A DNA stretch of 64,000 bases, taken from NCBI GenBank assembly GCA_965221815.1, contig OZ244915.1:310001-374000 (forward strand), given 5' to 3'. The number at the start of each line of letters is the position of its first letter. Within the stretch, counting starts at the first letter, position 1. A model generated the notes under the pieces. It ran no database searches, had not been told where the DNA came from, and was given only the letters and a program-made list of their open reading frames with translations. Below, piece after piece: positions 51,067 to 60,623 of the stretch. The position numbers were made by a program, and so were the translations under genes. This DNA comes from JAPOXR01 sp965221815 (GTDB lineage Bacteria; Pseudomonadota; Alphaproteobacteria; Rhodobacterales; Rhodobacteraceae).

Positions 51067-51786
51067 GTGATCGTGTCCAGGCGTGAGAGAGGAGACGCGT
51101 CACGCAGGCTCGGCTCGAGCGCTGCCGGTCTCGGTGTCATCCTGGCGCTGGCAGGTGCCGGGGGAATCGGCCTGCATCTGCTGCTGTCCCAGCCCGGTGC
51201 GGATCCCTGGCAGGGTCCGGCCTGGCCGCGCATCGCCGATCCCGCCGCCGGGATCAAGGCTCTCAAGATCCGCGTCGGCGACAATCTCGCGGATCCGACC
51301 CTCGATGAGCAGCTGATTGTCATGCGCCACCGCGACCATGACTGTCTGGCGGTCGGCGATTGGATCCTGGCCCTCAACCATGCCCCGCGTCAGCCGGGGG
51401 CGGCAATCGAACTGTCAGAAGACTGTCGCGTGGCAGGTGGCCAATGGATATCCCCTCTTGATATGATGGAGATCAGCGATGCGGCGACGATCGTCGGTTC
51501 ACCCGTCATTCCCCTTGCGCTCGCACGTCAGGCTGGCCTCACGGCCCCGGCCGAAAGGGAATGGCTTGCGCCGTCGCGTGCGATGCACTTCGTCTGGATG
51601 CCGGTGAGCCTGCGGAGCTGGCGGAACCGGGCAGGCCGTTCCATTGAGGACTGGACGCCAGCGACACGCCCCGCACGCTGCTGGTATGGCCAGCGCTGGC
51701 TCTCCATCAAGCTGCATTTCCGCCTCACGGTGACAGCAGACGAGCGAGACGCCCTGATTGATCTCCTGTCCGAATGTGCCCGTTGA
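51067..51786 (+). CDS. Membrane-anchored protein of the pil operon
   Basis: GTG 51067 begins a basic N-terminus and one membrane helix (GLGVILALAGAGGIGLHLLL), then a soluble periplasmic domain with several Trp (SWRNRAGRSIEDWTPATR, RCWYGQRWLSIKLHF). No known motif; the place after PilL suggests a PilM- or PilN-like accessory, without sequence proof. Confidence 0.65.
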   Translation: MIVSRRERGDASRRLGSSAAGLGVILALAGAGGIGLHLLLSQPGADPWQGPAWPRIADPAAGIKALKIRVGDNLADPTLDEQLIVMRHRDHDCLAVGDWILALNHAPRQPGAAIELSEDCRVAGGQWISPLDMMEISDAATIVGSPVIPLALARQAGLTAPAEREWLAPSRAMHFVWMPVSLRSWRNRAGRSIEDWTPATRPARCWYGQRWLSIKLHFRLTVTADERDALIDLLSECAR

Positions 51787-51917
51787 ATGACCATCGGATG
51801 CATCATGCCAGTGGAAATGTGCAACAGACCGTTTGTCGGATGCATCGTGGGTGCGTTTCCGTTGCAGCCTGTCTATAGAGAGTGTCGGCGGCGGAAACGG
51901 AAAGGAAGGCGGGGCGT

Positions 51918-52844
51918 ATGGGACTGACACAGACCGCTGAGCCGCCCCGGTCTGTCACGCGCCGCACCGCGGTTCTGTCCGAACAGGCATTCAGGGCACT
52001 CGCTGAGCATTGGGCCGTGGCCGCCATCGGGACAGATGATCTGTCGCGGGCGGTGGCACTGGTTGATGCGCGTCAGACAAAGCGTGCGCGTTTCGCATGC
52101 ACGCCAACATCAGATGACATGTTTCTCGAACGGATCAGCCTGGTCTATGAGTTGGTGGTCATCGATTCCCTGGATGAGTTGGGTCGCGGTGTACAGGAAT
52201 GGCCCGCTGCGCCGTGTGCGGCGGCGGCCTTCTGCCTGTTCACGCTGCGTCGCACCCTGCCGCTGCCTGACGGGCACGATGCGCGCCTGTTCGAGGCCCT
52301 GCGCCTCTCTGCGGCCGCGATCATCGGTCAGCGACACGGCGCATTGGCGGCCTGGTATCACGAGACGGGTCGCCAACTGAATGCGGGGCGGAACTGGAAT
52401 GCCACCTGGGATCGGCGGTGTCTCGACACCGTGACCGGCGCCTGGATCACGCTGTTTCGCCGGGCGGCGGGACTCCCCGCTTTGCCGATCAAGGCGCAGA
52501 TTGCACAGCTGCGACGCGAACAGGAATTAGGCGCGGGGCAGTGCCGACACAAGGGTTCAGCGCAGGCTGATCCCACGGGAGCCCACCGCCGGGTTGCCCT
52601 CACTCGCTGGGCACAGGCCACGGAGATCCTGGCGCTGGCACCCCAGGCCGCCAACGGCGCGGAGACACGGGCGCAATTCGATACGCATTTCGATTCGGCA
52701 ATCCGGGCCGGTGTGGCCGGGGGTCACGGGCAACTGGTGGTGCTTTTCAAGTGGCTGCGTGCGGCGGGGCAACTGATGGCCAGTGAGATCACCGGACTGG
52801 GACCGGGCAACAGGACAAGGACTCCAAGTCGGCAGCATGATTGA
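51918..52844 (+). CDS. Unknown soluble protein, 308 aa
   Basis: ATG 51918 is preceded by AAAGGAAGGCGGGG and is preferred over the in-frame start 51882. The protein is helical (SEQAFRALAEHWAVAAIG, EALRLSAAAIIGQRHGALAA) with no membrane segment and no motif that I know. Its end overlaps the next small gene by 8 bases. It may be a transfer-system cytoplasmic factor by context. Confidence 0.65.
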   Translation: MGLTQTAEPPRSVTRRTAVLSEQAFRALAEHWAVAAIGTDDLSRAVALVDARQTKRARFACTPTSDDMFLERISLVYELVVIDSLDELGRGVQEWPAAPCAAAAFCLFTLRRTLPLPDGHDARLFEALRLSAAAIIGQRHGALAAWYHETGRQLNAGRNWNATWDRRCLDTVTGAWITLFRRAAGLPALPIKAQIAQLRREQELGAGQCRHKGSAQADPTGAHRRVALTRWAQATEILALAPQAANGAETRAQFDTHFDSAIRAGVAGGHGQLVVLFKWLRAAGQLMASEITGLGPGNRTRTPSRQHD

Positions 52845-52953
52845 GGGGTTCAAGTTCCTTTTTGTGGTCGTGCTGGTCGGTGGGGGTCTTGCGCTCGTCG
52901 TCCATGAATTCTGGCCTGTTCTGTCGTTCTACCTGGACGGCGGGGCGTGGTAA
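52837..52953 (+). CDS. 38-aa single-span membrane peptide
   Basis: ATG 52837 overlaps the previous stop. The peptide MIEGFKFLFVVVLVGGGLAL is one hydrophobic helix followed by HEFWPVLSFYLDGGAW. Tiny membrane proteins of this type accompany many secretion channels. It is followed by 80 bases without a gene and then the convergent ATPase gene. Confidence 0.55.
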   Translation: MIEGFKFLFVVVLVGGGLALVVHEFWPVLSFYLDGGAW

Positions 52954-53035
52954 GATCAAAAACCACCGCCATCATGCGCAATTCTTCGGAAGCCACAACT
53001 CGCGGTGATTGATGACCCGGCTCTAAACAGACACC

Positions 53036-55384
53036 CTACGGTTCGTGCCCTGAGGAGGGTTCGGGATCGGGTCTGCGCGGCGGGGGTGGGGCAGATCCGT
53101 TCCCGCTGTCGTCCCGTCCCTCCACCCGGTCGATATGATCGGTCACTCCCCAGCTCTGGAGAGCCGCGTCGGCCTGCGGCCCGTCGGGCTGTGGCCGGGA
53201 GAACGGCCAGACACTGCGGACCTCCGGGGCCGGGGCCAGCACCGAGTCCGGGAAGGCCGCGCTGAGCATCCTCAGCTCCTCCGCCCCATGGTCCGGCTGC
53301 CAGATGGCAAAATGATGCCATTGCCGGACCTCGATCTCGGTGTCCTCAGGGGGCACATGTTCGGGCTTGGCCACGACGAAGATGCAGGAGCGATCGGGCG
53401 GATGATCGCGGGGTCCCGCAGATTCGGGATCCCGCTGGCGCGCAAAGAAGCGTGCGTCCGCCTCCAGCGCGCGGACCGCCGCGCGGGCGGTCTGCTGCTG
53501 GTGTTCCGCCTGTGTCGGGGTGCGGGCCCGAGTCCGGACATCGGGATCCAGTGGCGGGGGTTCTTCCAGGGACTCGATGGCGGTGCGCGCCGCCGCCGCC
53601 GCGTCCTGTGCGCGGGCAATCGCGGTCCGCAGATCCCGTTTGCGGCCCCAGGCGAACAGCCCCGTCGCCGCGCGTTGTGTCTCCAGGCGGGACTGGTCCT
53701 CCAGGTAGCCCTGTTCCTCCCGTTCGAGTCGTGTGCGGGCCCGATTGAAGTCCACAACCGCGATCTGATGCTGCGTGCGTTCTGCGCGGGCCGCGCGAAT
53801 CTCCGCATCAGACGGAACGGAGGGATCCGGGCCGGGGCGTGAGCGGGACCGCGCGGGTTCCCACGTAATCCCCAGTGAGCGCGTCATGTCCAGGATATCC
53901 ACGCATTCATAGCCACTGCCGGCATACTTGTCCCGCAGCGCCGGCGTGAACCGGGGCGAGATCAACAGACGGCGGTGGTGGTGGGAGAGCAGTTCCTGCG
54001 CCGCATCGCTGTTGCGATCCTTGACCTTGTCCACAAAGGCCTCAAACTGCCGGGTCAGTGTCGCGGTGTCATGTTCTCTCGGATTGCGCTTGCACCCGCC
54101 CGTGATCAGTGAAAGTGTCTCTTGCAACGTGCGCTTGGCCAGGACATCGATATCAGCCACGCCCGGCATCCAGGCATGCTGTATGCTCAAGGTCACACCT
54201 TCCACTTCGTGCAGCCACAATGCGGCGAATCGTTCGAGTGATGATCCTTCGAGATTTTCCAGATGTGTCGTCCACTCTTTGGGATCCGCACCTTTTGCAG
54301 CTGGGGTGGAAGGTGCACCTTTACCAAGGACAAGCATCTGAAATCGGGCGGGATTGTCACAGATTCGCCAACGATCCTTGTCCGTGGTGATGTATGATTG
54401 ATTATACTCAATCAATTGAAGATACCTGTTGAGCAGATCCAGCGATTTACGGACAGTGGTCTCAGACATCTTGAGCGCGGGCGCAATCTTGTTCTCCACA
54501 ACTCCTTTGCTGCTTTCACCAAGCTGGTGGAATATGCGCCGATTCGTGTCCGAAAGCTCGACATAGGCCGCATTGTCCCAGCGACCGACGGGATCTACTT
54601 CCAATGCTGCAGCGCGCTCGGCAAGGAACGCCTGTCGCCACGCGCTGTCGCTCTCCCAATTGTCGATCAGTCGGCCACAGGGATCGCTGGTAGCAAATTG
54701 TTCCCAGGCACCGGGCAAACCCCCGAAAGCTGTATACATGGAGAGAAACCGCCCCGGATAACGCAGGAAACCATGGTCCGCGGCCATGTCCAGAATGGTT
54801 TTCAGACTCCACTGCTGCAACGGAATGACAGTCTTGATTCGTTCAAAAAGAGGTTCTGTATCCCTGAACATGTCGAGGATCTTCTGCTGATGGGATCCCG
54901 TGATGATCAGTTTGCCTCTCCGGCCTTCTGGTGGCGGGGTGGCGGAACGTTCATGCTTGAAATGATCAATGACCAGTTTGATGTCCGTCACAATCTTGAG
55001 GGTCTTGGCATGGTGAAATTCATCAAGAACCACCACTGCGCCTTGATTCATCAACTTGTGGAGCAATGTTCCAAATGGGTTGTAATCGGACCTCAGGCCG
55101 CGGTTGGCGATCTCAAGATCAAGTTCAAACCCCGCATTCGACGCCGCGACTGACAGTCTCTGGATTGTTTTCGAGGTGGTGTCTTCGCCGGGACCACGAA
55201 GTTCAATCATGACCGCGGGTCGTCCGTCTCTCCTTTGCGCCGAGATTTCCTGCAGAAACTTGGTTTTGCCCACCTGCCGCCGCCCGGACACTCGAACAGG
55301 TGTAAACTCTGCCCAGTCCAGAATCTCGTTGAGCCGATCCTGCTCCGCCTCGCGGCCGCGAAACTTCCATTGGGGACTCATCAT
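53036..55384 (-). CDS. Archaeal-type AAA ATPase with C-terminal nuclease-like domain
   Basis: GAGGAG lies upstream of ATG 55384. The protein starts with the family FRGREAEQDRLNEILDWAEF, Walker A VSGRRQVGKTKFL at about residue 36, and Walker B GAVVVLDEFHHA at about 118, then ITGSHQQKILDM. In the middle a winged helix (LSDTNRRIFHQLGESSKG) is followed by a DUF234-like PD-(D/E)xK segment (RFAALWLHEVEG ... GVADIDVLAKR). The C-terminal third is a coiled coil plus a Pro-rich tail, not usual in this family. Related ATPases occur in mobile-element and defence contexts; the function is unknown. Confidence 0.78.
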   Translation of the reverse strand: MMSPQWKFRGREAEQDRLNEILDWAEFTPVRVSGRRQVGKTKFLQEISAQRRDGRPAVMIELRGPGEDTTSKTIQRLSVAASNAGFELDLEIANRGLRSDYNPFGTLLHKLMNQGAVVVLDEFHHAKTLKIVTDIKLVIDHFKHERSATPPPEGRRGKLIITGSHQQKILDMFRDTEPLFERIKTVIPLQQWSLKTILDMAADHGFLRYPGRFLSMYTAFGGLPGAWEQFATSDPCGRLIDNWESDSAWRQAFLAERAAALEVDPVGRWDNAAYVELSDTNRRIFHQLGESSKGVVENKIAPALKMSETTVRKSLDLLNRYLQLIEYNQSYITTDKDRWRICDNPARFQMLVLGKGAPSTPAAKGADPKEWTTHLENLEGSSLERFAALWLHEVEGVTLSIQHAWMPGVADIDVLAKRTLQETLSLITGGCKRNPREHDTATLTRQFEAFVDKVKDRNSDAAQELLSHHHRRLLISPRFTPALRDKYAGSGYECVDILDMTRSLGITWEPARSRSRPGPDPSVPSDAEIRAARAERTQHQIAVVDFNRARTRLEREEQGYLEDQSRLETQRAATGLFAWGRKRDLRTAIARAQDAAAAARTAIESLEEPPPLDPDVRTRARTPTQAEHQQQTARAAVRALEADARFFARQRDPESAGPRDHPPDRSCIFVVAKPEHVPPEDTEIEVRQWHHFAIWQPDHGAEELRMLSAAFPDSVLAPAPEVRSVWPFSRPQPDGPQADAALQSWGVTDHIDRVEGRDDSGNGSAPPPPRRPDPEPSSGHEP

Positions 55385-55833
55385 GGATGTCCACTCCTCT
55401 TGACCCTGGTCCGGTCCTGTTCAGACAGATCCTGGTGCGTGTCTGCCCGTCACACGAAGACGACCTGCGCCCAGACCCGCGGCGCGGCCCGCGTCATGAT
55501 GATGCCGGCATTGAGGCGGGGGTGAGAGCCTCTATCATGTCTCGCCTCCTGCACATCTGTCCATATCAGCGACCATCGCCTGTCCGTCGCCCAATGTAGC
55601 GTCAAATCACCTTTGAATCCACGACAAACAGGATGAGAAGATGGTGTCGCCGCGAAAGCTGCCCATCGGATTCTCCATCTGTGATTGACGATCCCGTCCG
55701 TGTTCTGTTTTGTTCTGATAAAGTTGGCATCTTGTCACCCCGTTTCAGGAAGGGCGCGTGTTGATTGACCCATCCAAGCGTGTTTTGCGCACCTGATCGG
55801 CATCATGGCCGACGCCCCCGGCAGACAGCCGCA

Positions 55834-55851
55834 GCGCCGGCGGGCCGGCGC
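55834..55851. terminator. Perfect GC hairpin after the HU-like gene
   Basis: GCGCCGGC GG GCCGGCGC, an 8-bp stem. It lies 17-34 bases beyond the stop of the HU-like gene, the last gene of the minus-strand pil/dot operon. There is no T-run. The 55385-55833 stretch holds no gene I can support. Confidence 0.35.
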
Positions 55852-55867
55852 ACAGAGATCGTGTCTC

Positions 55868-56194
55868 TCAATCCGCGTTCAGAATGTCCAGGACTTGGGT
55901 CGACGGGGACAGGATGACATGGCAACGGGAGCGGGTGAGCGCACCGGGCCGATGATCGCCGAAGGCCGCGGGTGACAGGCGGCGCGGGGGAATGGTCTTG
56001 CGGTTGAGACGTCCCAGACCGGGAAGCAGGACGGTGCGGCCGTCCTGCAGCTGTTCCAGCGCCCACCGTCCATATTCCTCCTGGAGAGACTCGATCTGTC
56101 GCTGGGTGAGGCCGGTGCGGGCCGACAGATCCCGGAGCATATCGATTTTCTTCGCAAGCACCGTCATTCTGGCCTTGTCAGCGTCGAGCCGCAC
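55868..56194 (-). CDS. HU/IHF-like DNA-binding protein, divergent
   Basis: A helical start (DLSARTGLTQRQIESLQEEY) and the typical beta-arm entry VLLPGLGRLNRKTIPPRRLS match the HU fold, although the usual Pro-tipped arm sequence is degenerate. The start at 56194 is uncertain (56167 is possible). It may bend DNA for transfer or act on the pil promoter. It is the last gene of the operon that starts near 62.7 kb. Confidence 0.6.
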   Translation of the reverse strand: MRLDADKARMTVLAKKIDMLRDLSARTGLTQRQIESLQEEYGRWALEQLQDGRTVLLPGLGRLNRKTIPPRRLSPAAFGDHRPGALTRSRCHVILSPSTQVLDILNAD

Positions 56195-56224
56195 CCGATC
56201 ATTCCCCGGTCCATCAGGAAAAGG

Positions 56225-56806
56225 TCAGTCAAAGAGAAGTCCGACATTGGGCGGGCTTGTCCCCGCGCATGTGGTCGAGATGGCACCGGTGGTGGTGGGG
56301 GTGGCCGCCACGGTCGGCTGGGTGCCGGCAGTGCCCGAAGAGGCCAGGAGATTGGCCTTGACGGCACCATCACCCTGGAAAGCACTCAAAAGTGCAATGC
56401 ATGTGCCAGCGCGGGTCGTGGGGATGTGCATCGACCACCAGCCTTGCCCCCCATTCAACGTGATTGTCGCATCTTCCGCCGAGATAATGTTCGTCCCGCT
56501 GATGGCACTGCTGGGAATGTCGCCGGTATTGATCAGGATCGCGCCCGTCAGACCGGTATAGTTCCGGCTGTTGACATAGAGGCCGCGGACGCCCGCGACG
56601 ACCTGCTGCGAAATCTGAACCGTGCGGTTTTCGCGGAGGTTATTGTTGACGACCTGGAAAACTGTCACCAGCCCACCGATCACAATGACCAGGATCCCCG
56701 CCCAGAGGACGGCTTCCAGGATGGTCACGCCGCGCCGGCGCCGGCGCGGACGCCGCATTGTCATGGCCGCCGCAGGGGGTTCAGAAAGTGTCAATATGTT
56801 GGTCAT
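56225..56806 (-). CDS. pilS: PilS-like major type IVb prepilin
   Basis: A basic leader RRPRRRRRGVTILEAVLWAG with Gly|Val-Thr-Ile-Leu-Glu (Glu5 present), a hydrophobic helix, then about 140 residues with two cysteines spaced as for the pilin D-loop (AGTCIALLSAF and STTCAGTSPP). Size and place after PilR match IncI PilS, the thin-pilus subunit. ATG 56806 or an internal ATG at 56764 can be the start. Confidence 0.85.
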   Translation of the reverse strand: MTNILTLSEPPAAAMTMRRPRRRRRGVTILEAVLWAGILVIVIGGLVTVFQVVNNNLRENRTVQISQQVVAGVRGLYVNSRNYTGLTGAILINTGDIPSSAISGTNIISAEDATITLNGGQGWWSMHIPTTRAGTCIALLSAFQGDGAVKANLLASSGTAGTQPTVAATPTTTGAISTTCAGTSPPNVGLLFD

Positions 56807-56882
56807 GCTTCATTCCTTTTTTCAGATCAAATTCAAAATGCAAAAGCTGGATTTGCGCGGAGGATACCCAGACTGATCAGCA

Positions 56883-57935
56883 TCACAGACCGGTGCCCGC
56901 CGACTGGATCAGCCCGAAAACCGTGGCCAGCGATCCCCCGAGGGATAGTGCCACCAGGGCCAGCAGGATATAATTGGCCGCGGCCGCCGAGGCTTTCGCC
57001 TGTTCATCCATATCCTCCATCCAACGGTCAAGATAGCGGCTGAAATTCTGCAGCCAGTTGTCCTGACGGGAATAGGCCGCCAGAGCCGTGTTGAGAATCG
57101 GCGAGGGCCAGCGATAGCCGGTGCGGTTGGCCGCCGCACCGATCCCGGAGGGATCATTGCCGCAGCGCCGTGCGATTGCGCGGATGCGAGAGGCGGCATA
57201 GGGGCCGGAGCGGGTCGCAATGTCGAACAGGAAGGCGGTGTTCAGGTTGCGGCCCTGGCGTCCCGACTCGACCAGCAGCATCAAAAACAGCACGCCGGTC
57301 TGCATGCGGGTGAGCGACCAGGGCGGCACACGGTCCGCAAAGGCCCGTCCGAAGCCGGTCCAGTGCCGGGTCGAAACAAGGGCCAGTGCGCCCAGCCCGA
57401 CGGCAGACGGAACGATCCACAGGATATTGTTGGCCACGAGAGTGGCGGCGTTCGAGATGGCCTTGGCATAGAATGGCCATTGGGCCGGGTCCACGATCTC
57501 GGCGAACGCGGGGAACATCCGTGCGCCCAGAAGATAATAGAGGCCGAGCAGGGCGGCCAAGGCCAGGGACGGGCCCGTCAGGGCCTGACGGATGGCCCGG
57601 CGCATCGCCAGTTGAGCCCGGGCAATGCGAGCCACCGCGCCGAACATCGCATGCGGCTCGACGGTGCCTTCCCCGCTGAACATCAACCGGTCAGACTCCG
57701 GGGTGAAGCGGCGCAGTGCGGGGGTCATGCCACCCCCGGAGGCCAGTCCTTTCCGAATCTCCCGCAGGATATGCGCCACCGAACCCTTGCCGCGATCACG
57801 ATAGATCAGCGCGGCCGTGTCGAGTGCCAGACCGAGCTCCATGCCGGTCGCGGTGAAATCCGCCAACAGCTGCCAGGTCTCGGCGCGCGTCTTGAGGCCG
57901 AAACCCAGGCGATGAAAAACATCATCAATCCGCAT
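56883..57935 (-). CDS. pilR: PilR-like inner-membrane platform protein (GspF family)
   Basis: The real start is ATG 57935, which overlaps the PilQ gene by 11 bases; longer frames start in nonsense. Residues 1-120 contain a cytoplasmic T2SSF-like domain (LADFTATGMELGLALDTAAL). Membrane helices occur at about residues 135-160 (LALAALLGLYYLLG), 190-215 and 325-345 (ILLALVALSLGGSLATVFG). This is the usual GspF plan and the partner of PilQ. Confidence 0.82.
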   Translation of the reverse strand: MRIDDVFHRLGFGLKTRAETWQLLADFTATGMELGLALDTAALIYRDRGKGSVAHILREIRKGLASGGGMTPALRRFTPESDRLMFSGEGTVEPHAMFGAVARIARAQLAMRRAIRQALTGPSLALAALLGLYYLLGARMFPAFAEIVDPAQWPFYAKAISNAATLVANNILWIVPSAVGLGALALVSTRHWTGFGRAFADRVPPWSLTRMQTGVLFLMLLVESGRQGRNLNTAFLFDIATRSGPYAASRIRAIARRCGNDPSGIGAAANRTGYRWPSPILNTALAAYSRQDNWLQNFSRYLDRWMEDMDEQAKASAAAANYILLALVALSLGGSLATVFGLIQSAGTGL

Positions 57936-59682
57936 CGCTGATCTCCGTCTCGATCGGGCGCGGCGTGGGATGCAACCTGTGCACCACACCGCCCGCCACG
58001 GGGTGGGTGGCATCCGCATCGCCGGCGCGGGCCGGATGGCCTCCGGGGCCAACCGGGGTGCGGACCAACAGTTTCGGGTCGATCTTGGTGAAGTCGGTTC
58101 CCTTGCGGATCGCATCGCGGGGGTCCAGGAATCCGTTGAGGGTCAGGCGCGTCAATTTGGCATCAAGCGGCATCCCGTCGAGCCCGCCGGAAGAGCGGGG
58201 CAGGAGCCACTGGCGCCGCGCCGCAAAGGAATCCATCTGGCGGACGGCGGCAAAATACGCCTCGTCGGGCAGGATGATCTCGGCGACCGCCTGCTGCCGG
58301 GTATAGCCATTCCAGGCCTGGGTGGCGACCACATCGCGACCTTCAGGGGAGCATTTCTCACACCCTTCGATATTGCGCAGACGCACCTCGCTGAGGGACA
58401 TCCCCAGACCCTCCAGCTGACGCCTGATCTCCACCAGCTGGGCATCATCGCGGCCCTCATCAATGGACAGGGCACAATGCGGACAGAGCATCGGGGCGAG
58501 CGACTGTTTCATCAGCAACTCGATACTGCCCGGCTTGCAGATCTCCTCGGCCGGGATACCCATCTCGATCAACCGGAACAGGATGCCGTTGGCGGTCGAG
58601 CCATGGATCGTGGTCCAGACCTGGTGCCCCGTATCAATGAACTGCAGGACCTCGCGGGCGGCATCCGCATCACGCACCTCGGAGATGGCCCCGACATCGG
58701 GGTTGATCCGGACAAAGTGCATCAGGGCCTGGCGGAACGCCGCCGTGCGCTGAGCCCCATCACCGGCCGACTGGACCGGGATCTGGACGATCCCGTCGCC
58801 ATGAATCCGGTATTCGACCGGATCCTCGATGGTGACAATGGAGATTTGCTGACCATGTTCACGGTACAGCTGCTGGAGACACCGCACCAGTGTGGTCGAT
58901 TTGCCGTCGCCGGTGGCCCCGGCGATGATCACACCCCCGGACAGTTTGGCGCGGGCCTGTGCCAGCGCGGCCGTTGTCTCGTCGTCAAAACCCAGATTGT
59001 CGAGCACGGCTGTTTCCGCCTGGGCCTTGTCGTCGTAGAACAGGCGGAGAACCGTATGCACCCCGGTGCCATCGGCCACCTCGTGGAAACCCTTCTGGCC
59101 GCGCATCTTGATCACCCCGCGCGGCAGCGGCAGGCCGGCCCGTCCCGGCGAGACCGAGAAGCTCTGGAACCGGCGGTCGGACGCCGTGGCATCGCCGGTC
59201 CCCTCATCGCGGGCATCGAAGATCGCCGCCATGATCTGCGCACCCTCCCCCTTTGAGAGGATCATGTGAGACGTGAATTCACGCCCCGCCACCTTGATCC
59301 GCACCTTGGTCAGATCGTCGGTATGGATGATCTTGATATCGGAGGCCTGGGCTTTGGCCGCGTCGAGCAGGATTGTCTGCAGCTTGGCCGTGGTGGTGGT
59401 CCCCGATGACTCGTTGGACCCGGTGGTCATCACCGACCCATAGAGGCCCAGCAAATCCTCCATCGTCAGCGTCTGGACATTGGTGGCGGAGATGTCCGGG
59501 AAAATCCGCTTCGCCGCCAGTTCCGCCGCGGGATTGCGAAACTCGGCCCGCCATTTGTGCCCCTCGGCGACATAATACTGGCCATCCCTGTTCACCGCCG
59601 CGATGGTGTGCCATTCCGGAAACCGGTCCTGGATGATGATCCCGTTCTTGAGGATGCGCACGCCTATGCTGTTCAAGACCAT
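57925..59682 (-). CDS. pilQ: PilQ-like assembly ATPase (GspE family)
   Basis: Walker A GATGDGKSTTLVRCL lies at about residue 255, the Asp box ITIEDPVEYRI follows, and a Walker B region reads VGAISEVRDADAAREVLQF where most relatives have a GEIRD core. The zinc cysteines are CPHC (about 400) and CEKC (about 440). A long N-terminal domain is unusual for the family but not unknown. It powers thin-pilus assembly with PilR. It overlaps pilR by 11 bases. Confidence 0.85.
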   Translation of the reverse strand: MVLNSIGVRILKNGIIIQDRFPEWHTIAAVNRDGQYYVAEGHKWRAEFRNPAAELAAKRIFPDISATNVQTLTMEDLLGLYGSVMTTGSNESSGTTTTAKLQTILLDAAKAQASDIKIIHTDDLTKVRIKVAGREFTSHMILSKGEGAQIMAAIFDARDEGTGDATASDRRFQSFSVSPGRAGLPLPRGVIKMRGQKGFHEVADGTGVHTVLRLFYDDKAQAETAVLDNLGFDDETTAALAQARAKLSGGVIIAGATGDGKSTTLVRCLQQLYREHGQQISIVTIEDPVEYRIHGDGIVQIPVQSAGDGAQRTAAFRQALMHFVRINPDVGAISEVRDADAAREVLQFIDTGHQVWTTIHGSTANGILFRLIEMGIPAEEICKPGSIELLMKQSLAPMLCPHCALSIDEGRDDAQLVEIRRQLEGLGMSLSEVRLRNIEGCEKCSPEGRDVVATQAWNGYTRQQAVAEIILPDEAYFAAVRQMDSFAARRQWLLPRSSGGLDGMPLDAKLTRLTLNGFLDPRDAIRKGTDFTKIDPKLLVRTPVGPGGHPARAGDADATHPVAGGVVHRLHPTPRPIETEISDAD

Positions 59683-59690
59683 GATGCGCG

Positions 59691-60623
59691 TTATCCCGGG
59701 TCGGCCCCGACCAGCGCCTCAAGGCGATCGCGCAGGGCCGGCGCGGCGGGCTGAAGTCCTGCGGGATCGGGCGGCACTGTGCCGGGTGGCGGGGCGGGGC
59801 GGGTGACGGCGGGATCCGGATGGACATTCGTTGTGGCGCGCGGGATCGGCCAGCGCTCATTGCCGAGGCGCAACACCACGCCGCCCGGGTTGATATTGAC
59901 CACCGTCTCACCCGTCGGCAGGACATCGGTCTCTCGTACCTCGACCTGCTGTCCGTCCGCCCCCAGCAGACGGGCAAGACGCAGACCCGACGGATCGCGG
60001 GTCGTCCATTCCCAGTGCCAGTCACCGCCACAATGCGCCGGGAGGGTCGGTGTTGTGGCCACGTCCGCGGTGGGGGCCGGGGCATCTGCCAGGGCCCGCA
60101 ATCCCGCGGCGATCAGCGCCGCACCCGGTGAGGGGGGCTGATCCTCCTCCTGCGGGGCGGGGCGCGGGGGAACCGGTCGGGGCAGGCCCGGTGAGGCCTG
60201 GGGTGGTGCCAGGACCGGTTCATCGGCAACCGCGGGCGGGGGTGGCGGGGGACATTGTGCCGGTTCCGGGAGCGCGGATGCCAATGTGGCATCGACGATG
60301 GAGATCCGCGCGGCGGACGGTTGGGGCGAGTCAAATTCGGCGAGATCACGCAACGCGATCTCGCTGTCAAGCAGGCTCTGCAGCAATTGCTGCCGCTCGG
60401 CGCAGATCAGCAGGATTTCCGATTCCACGGCCATCAGACCGGGGATCTCGCGGGGGGCCAGCGCGGCATAGAGATCGGCGAGGAGATCGAACGGACAGCT
60501 GAACGCGCCGGCCAGCGGCGCCAGCGGATCATCCCGGCTCGGGGCGAAGAGCGGGCTGTCCTGAGCTGATGACGGGGCGGCGAGGGCCACTGTGACAACG
60601 CTCATGATCAGGAAAGTCCGCAT
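59691..60623 (-). CDS. pilP: PilP-like periplasmic pilus protein
   Basis: A signal (MRTFLIMSVVTVALAAPSSA), a helical region (PGLMAVESEILLICAERQ), a long Pro-rich linker, and a C-terminal beta domain (DGQQVEVRETDVLPTGETVV, NINPGGVVLRLGNERW) that has the PilP/GspC HR-domain look. It precedes pilQ by 8 bases and starts in an ATGA overlap with the DotC gene. Assignment is by position and the C-terminal domain. Confidence 0.6.
   Translation of the reverse strand: MRTFLIMSVVTVALAAPSSAQDSPLFAPSRDDPLAPLAGAFSCPFDLLADLYAALAPREIPGLMAVESEILLICAERQQLLQSLLDSEIALRDLAEFDSPQPSAARISIVDATLASALPEPAQCPPPPPPAVADEPVLAPPQASPGLPRPVPPRPAPQEEDQPPSPGAALIAAGLRALADAPAPTADVATTPTLPAHCGGDWHWEWTTRDPSGLRLARLLGADGQQVEVRETDVLPTGETVVNINPGGVVLRLGNERWPIPRATTNVHPDPAVTRPAPPPGTVPPDPAGLQPAAPALRDRLEALVGADPG

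Noticed and set aside
57936..58115. PilR start at 58115
   Set aside because: The 60 extra codons overlap the pilQ coding sequence and read as Arg/Pro-rich nonsense; ATG 57935 gives the family N-terminus.
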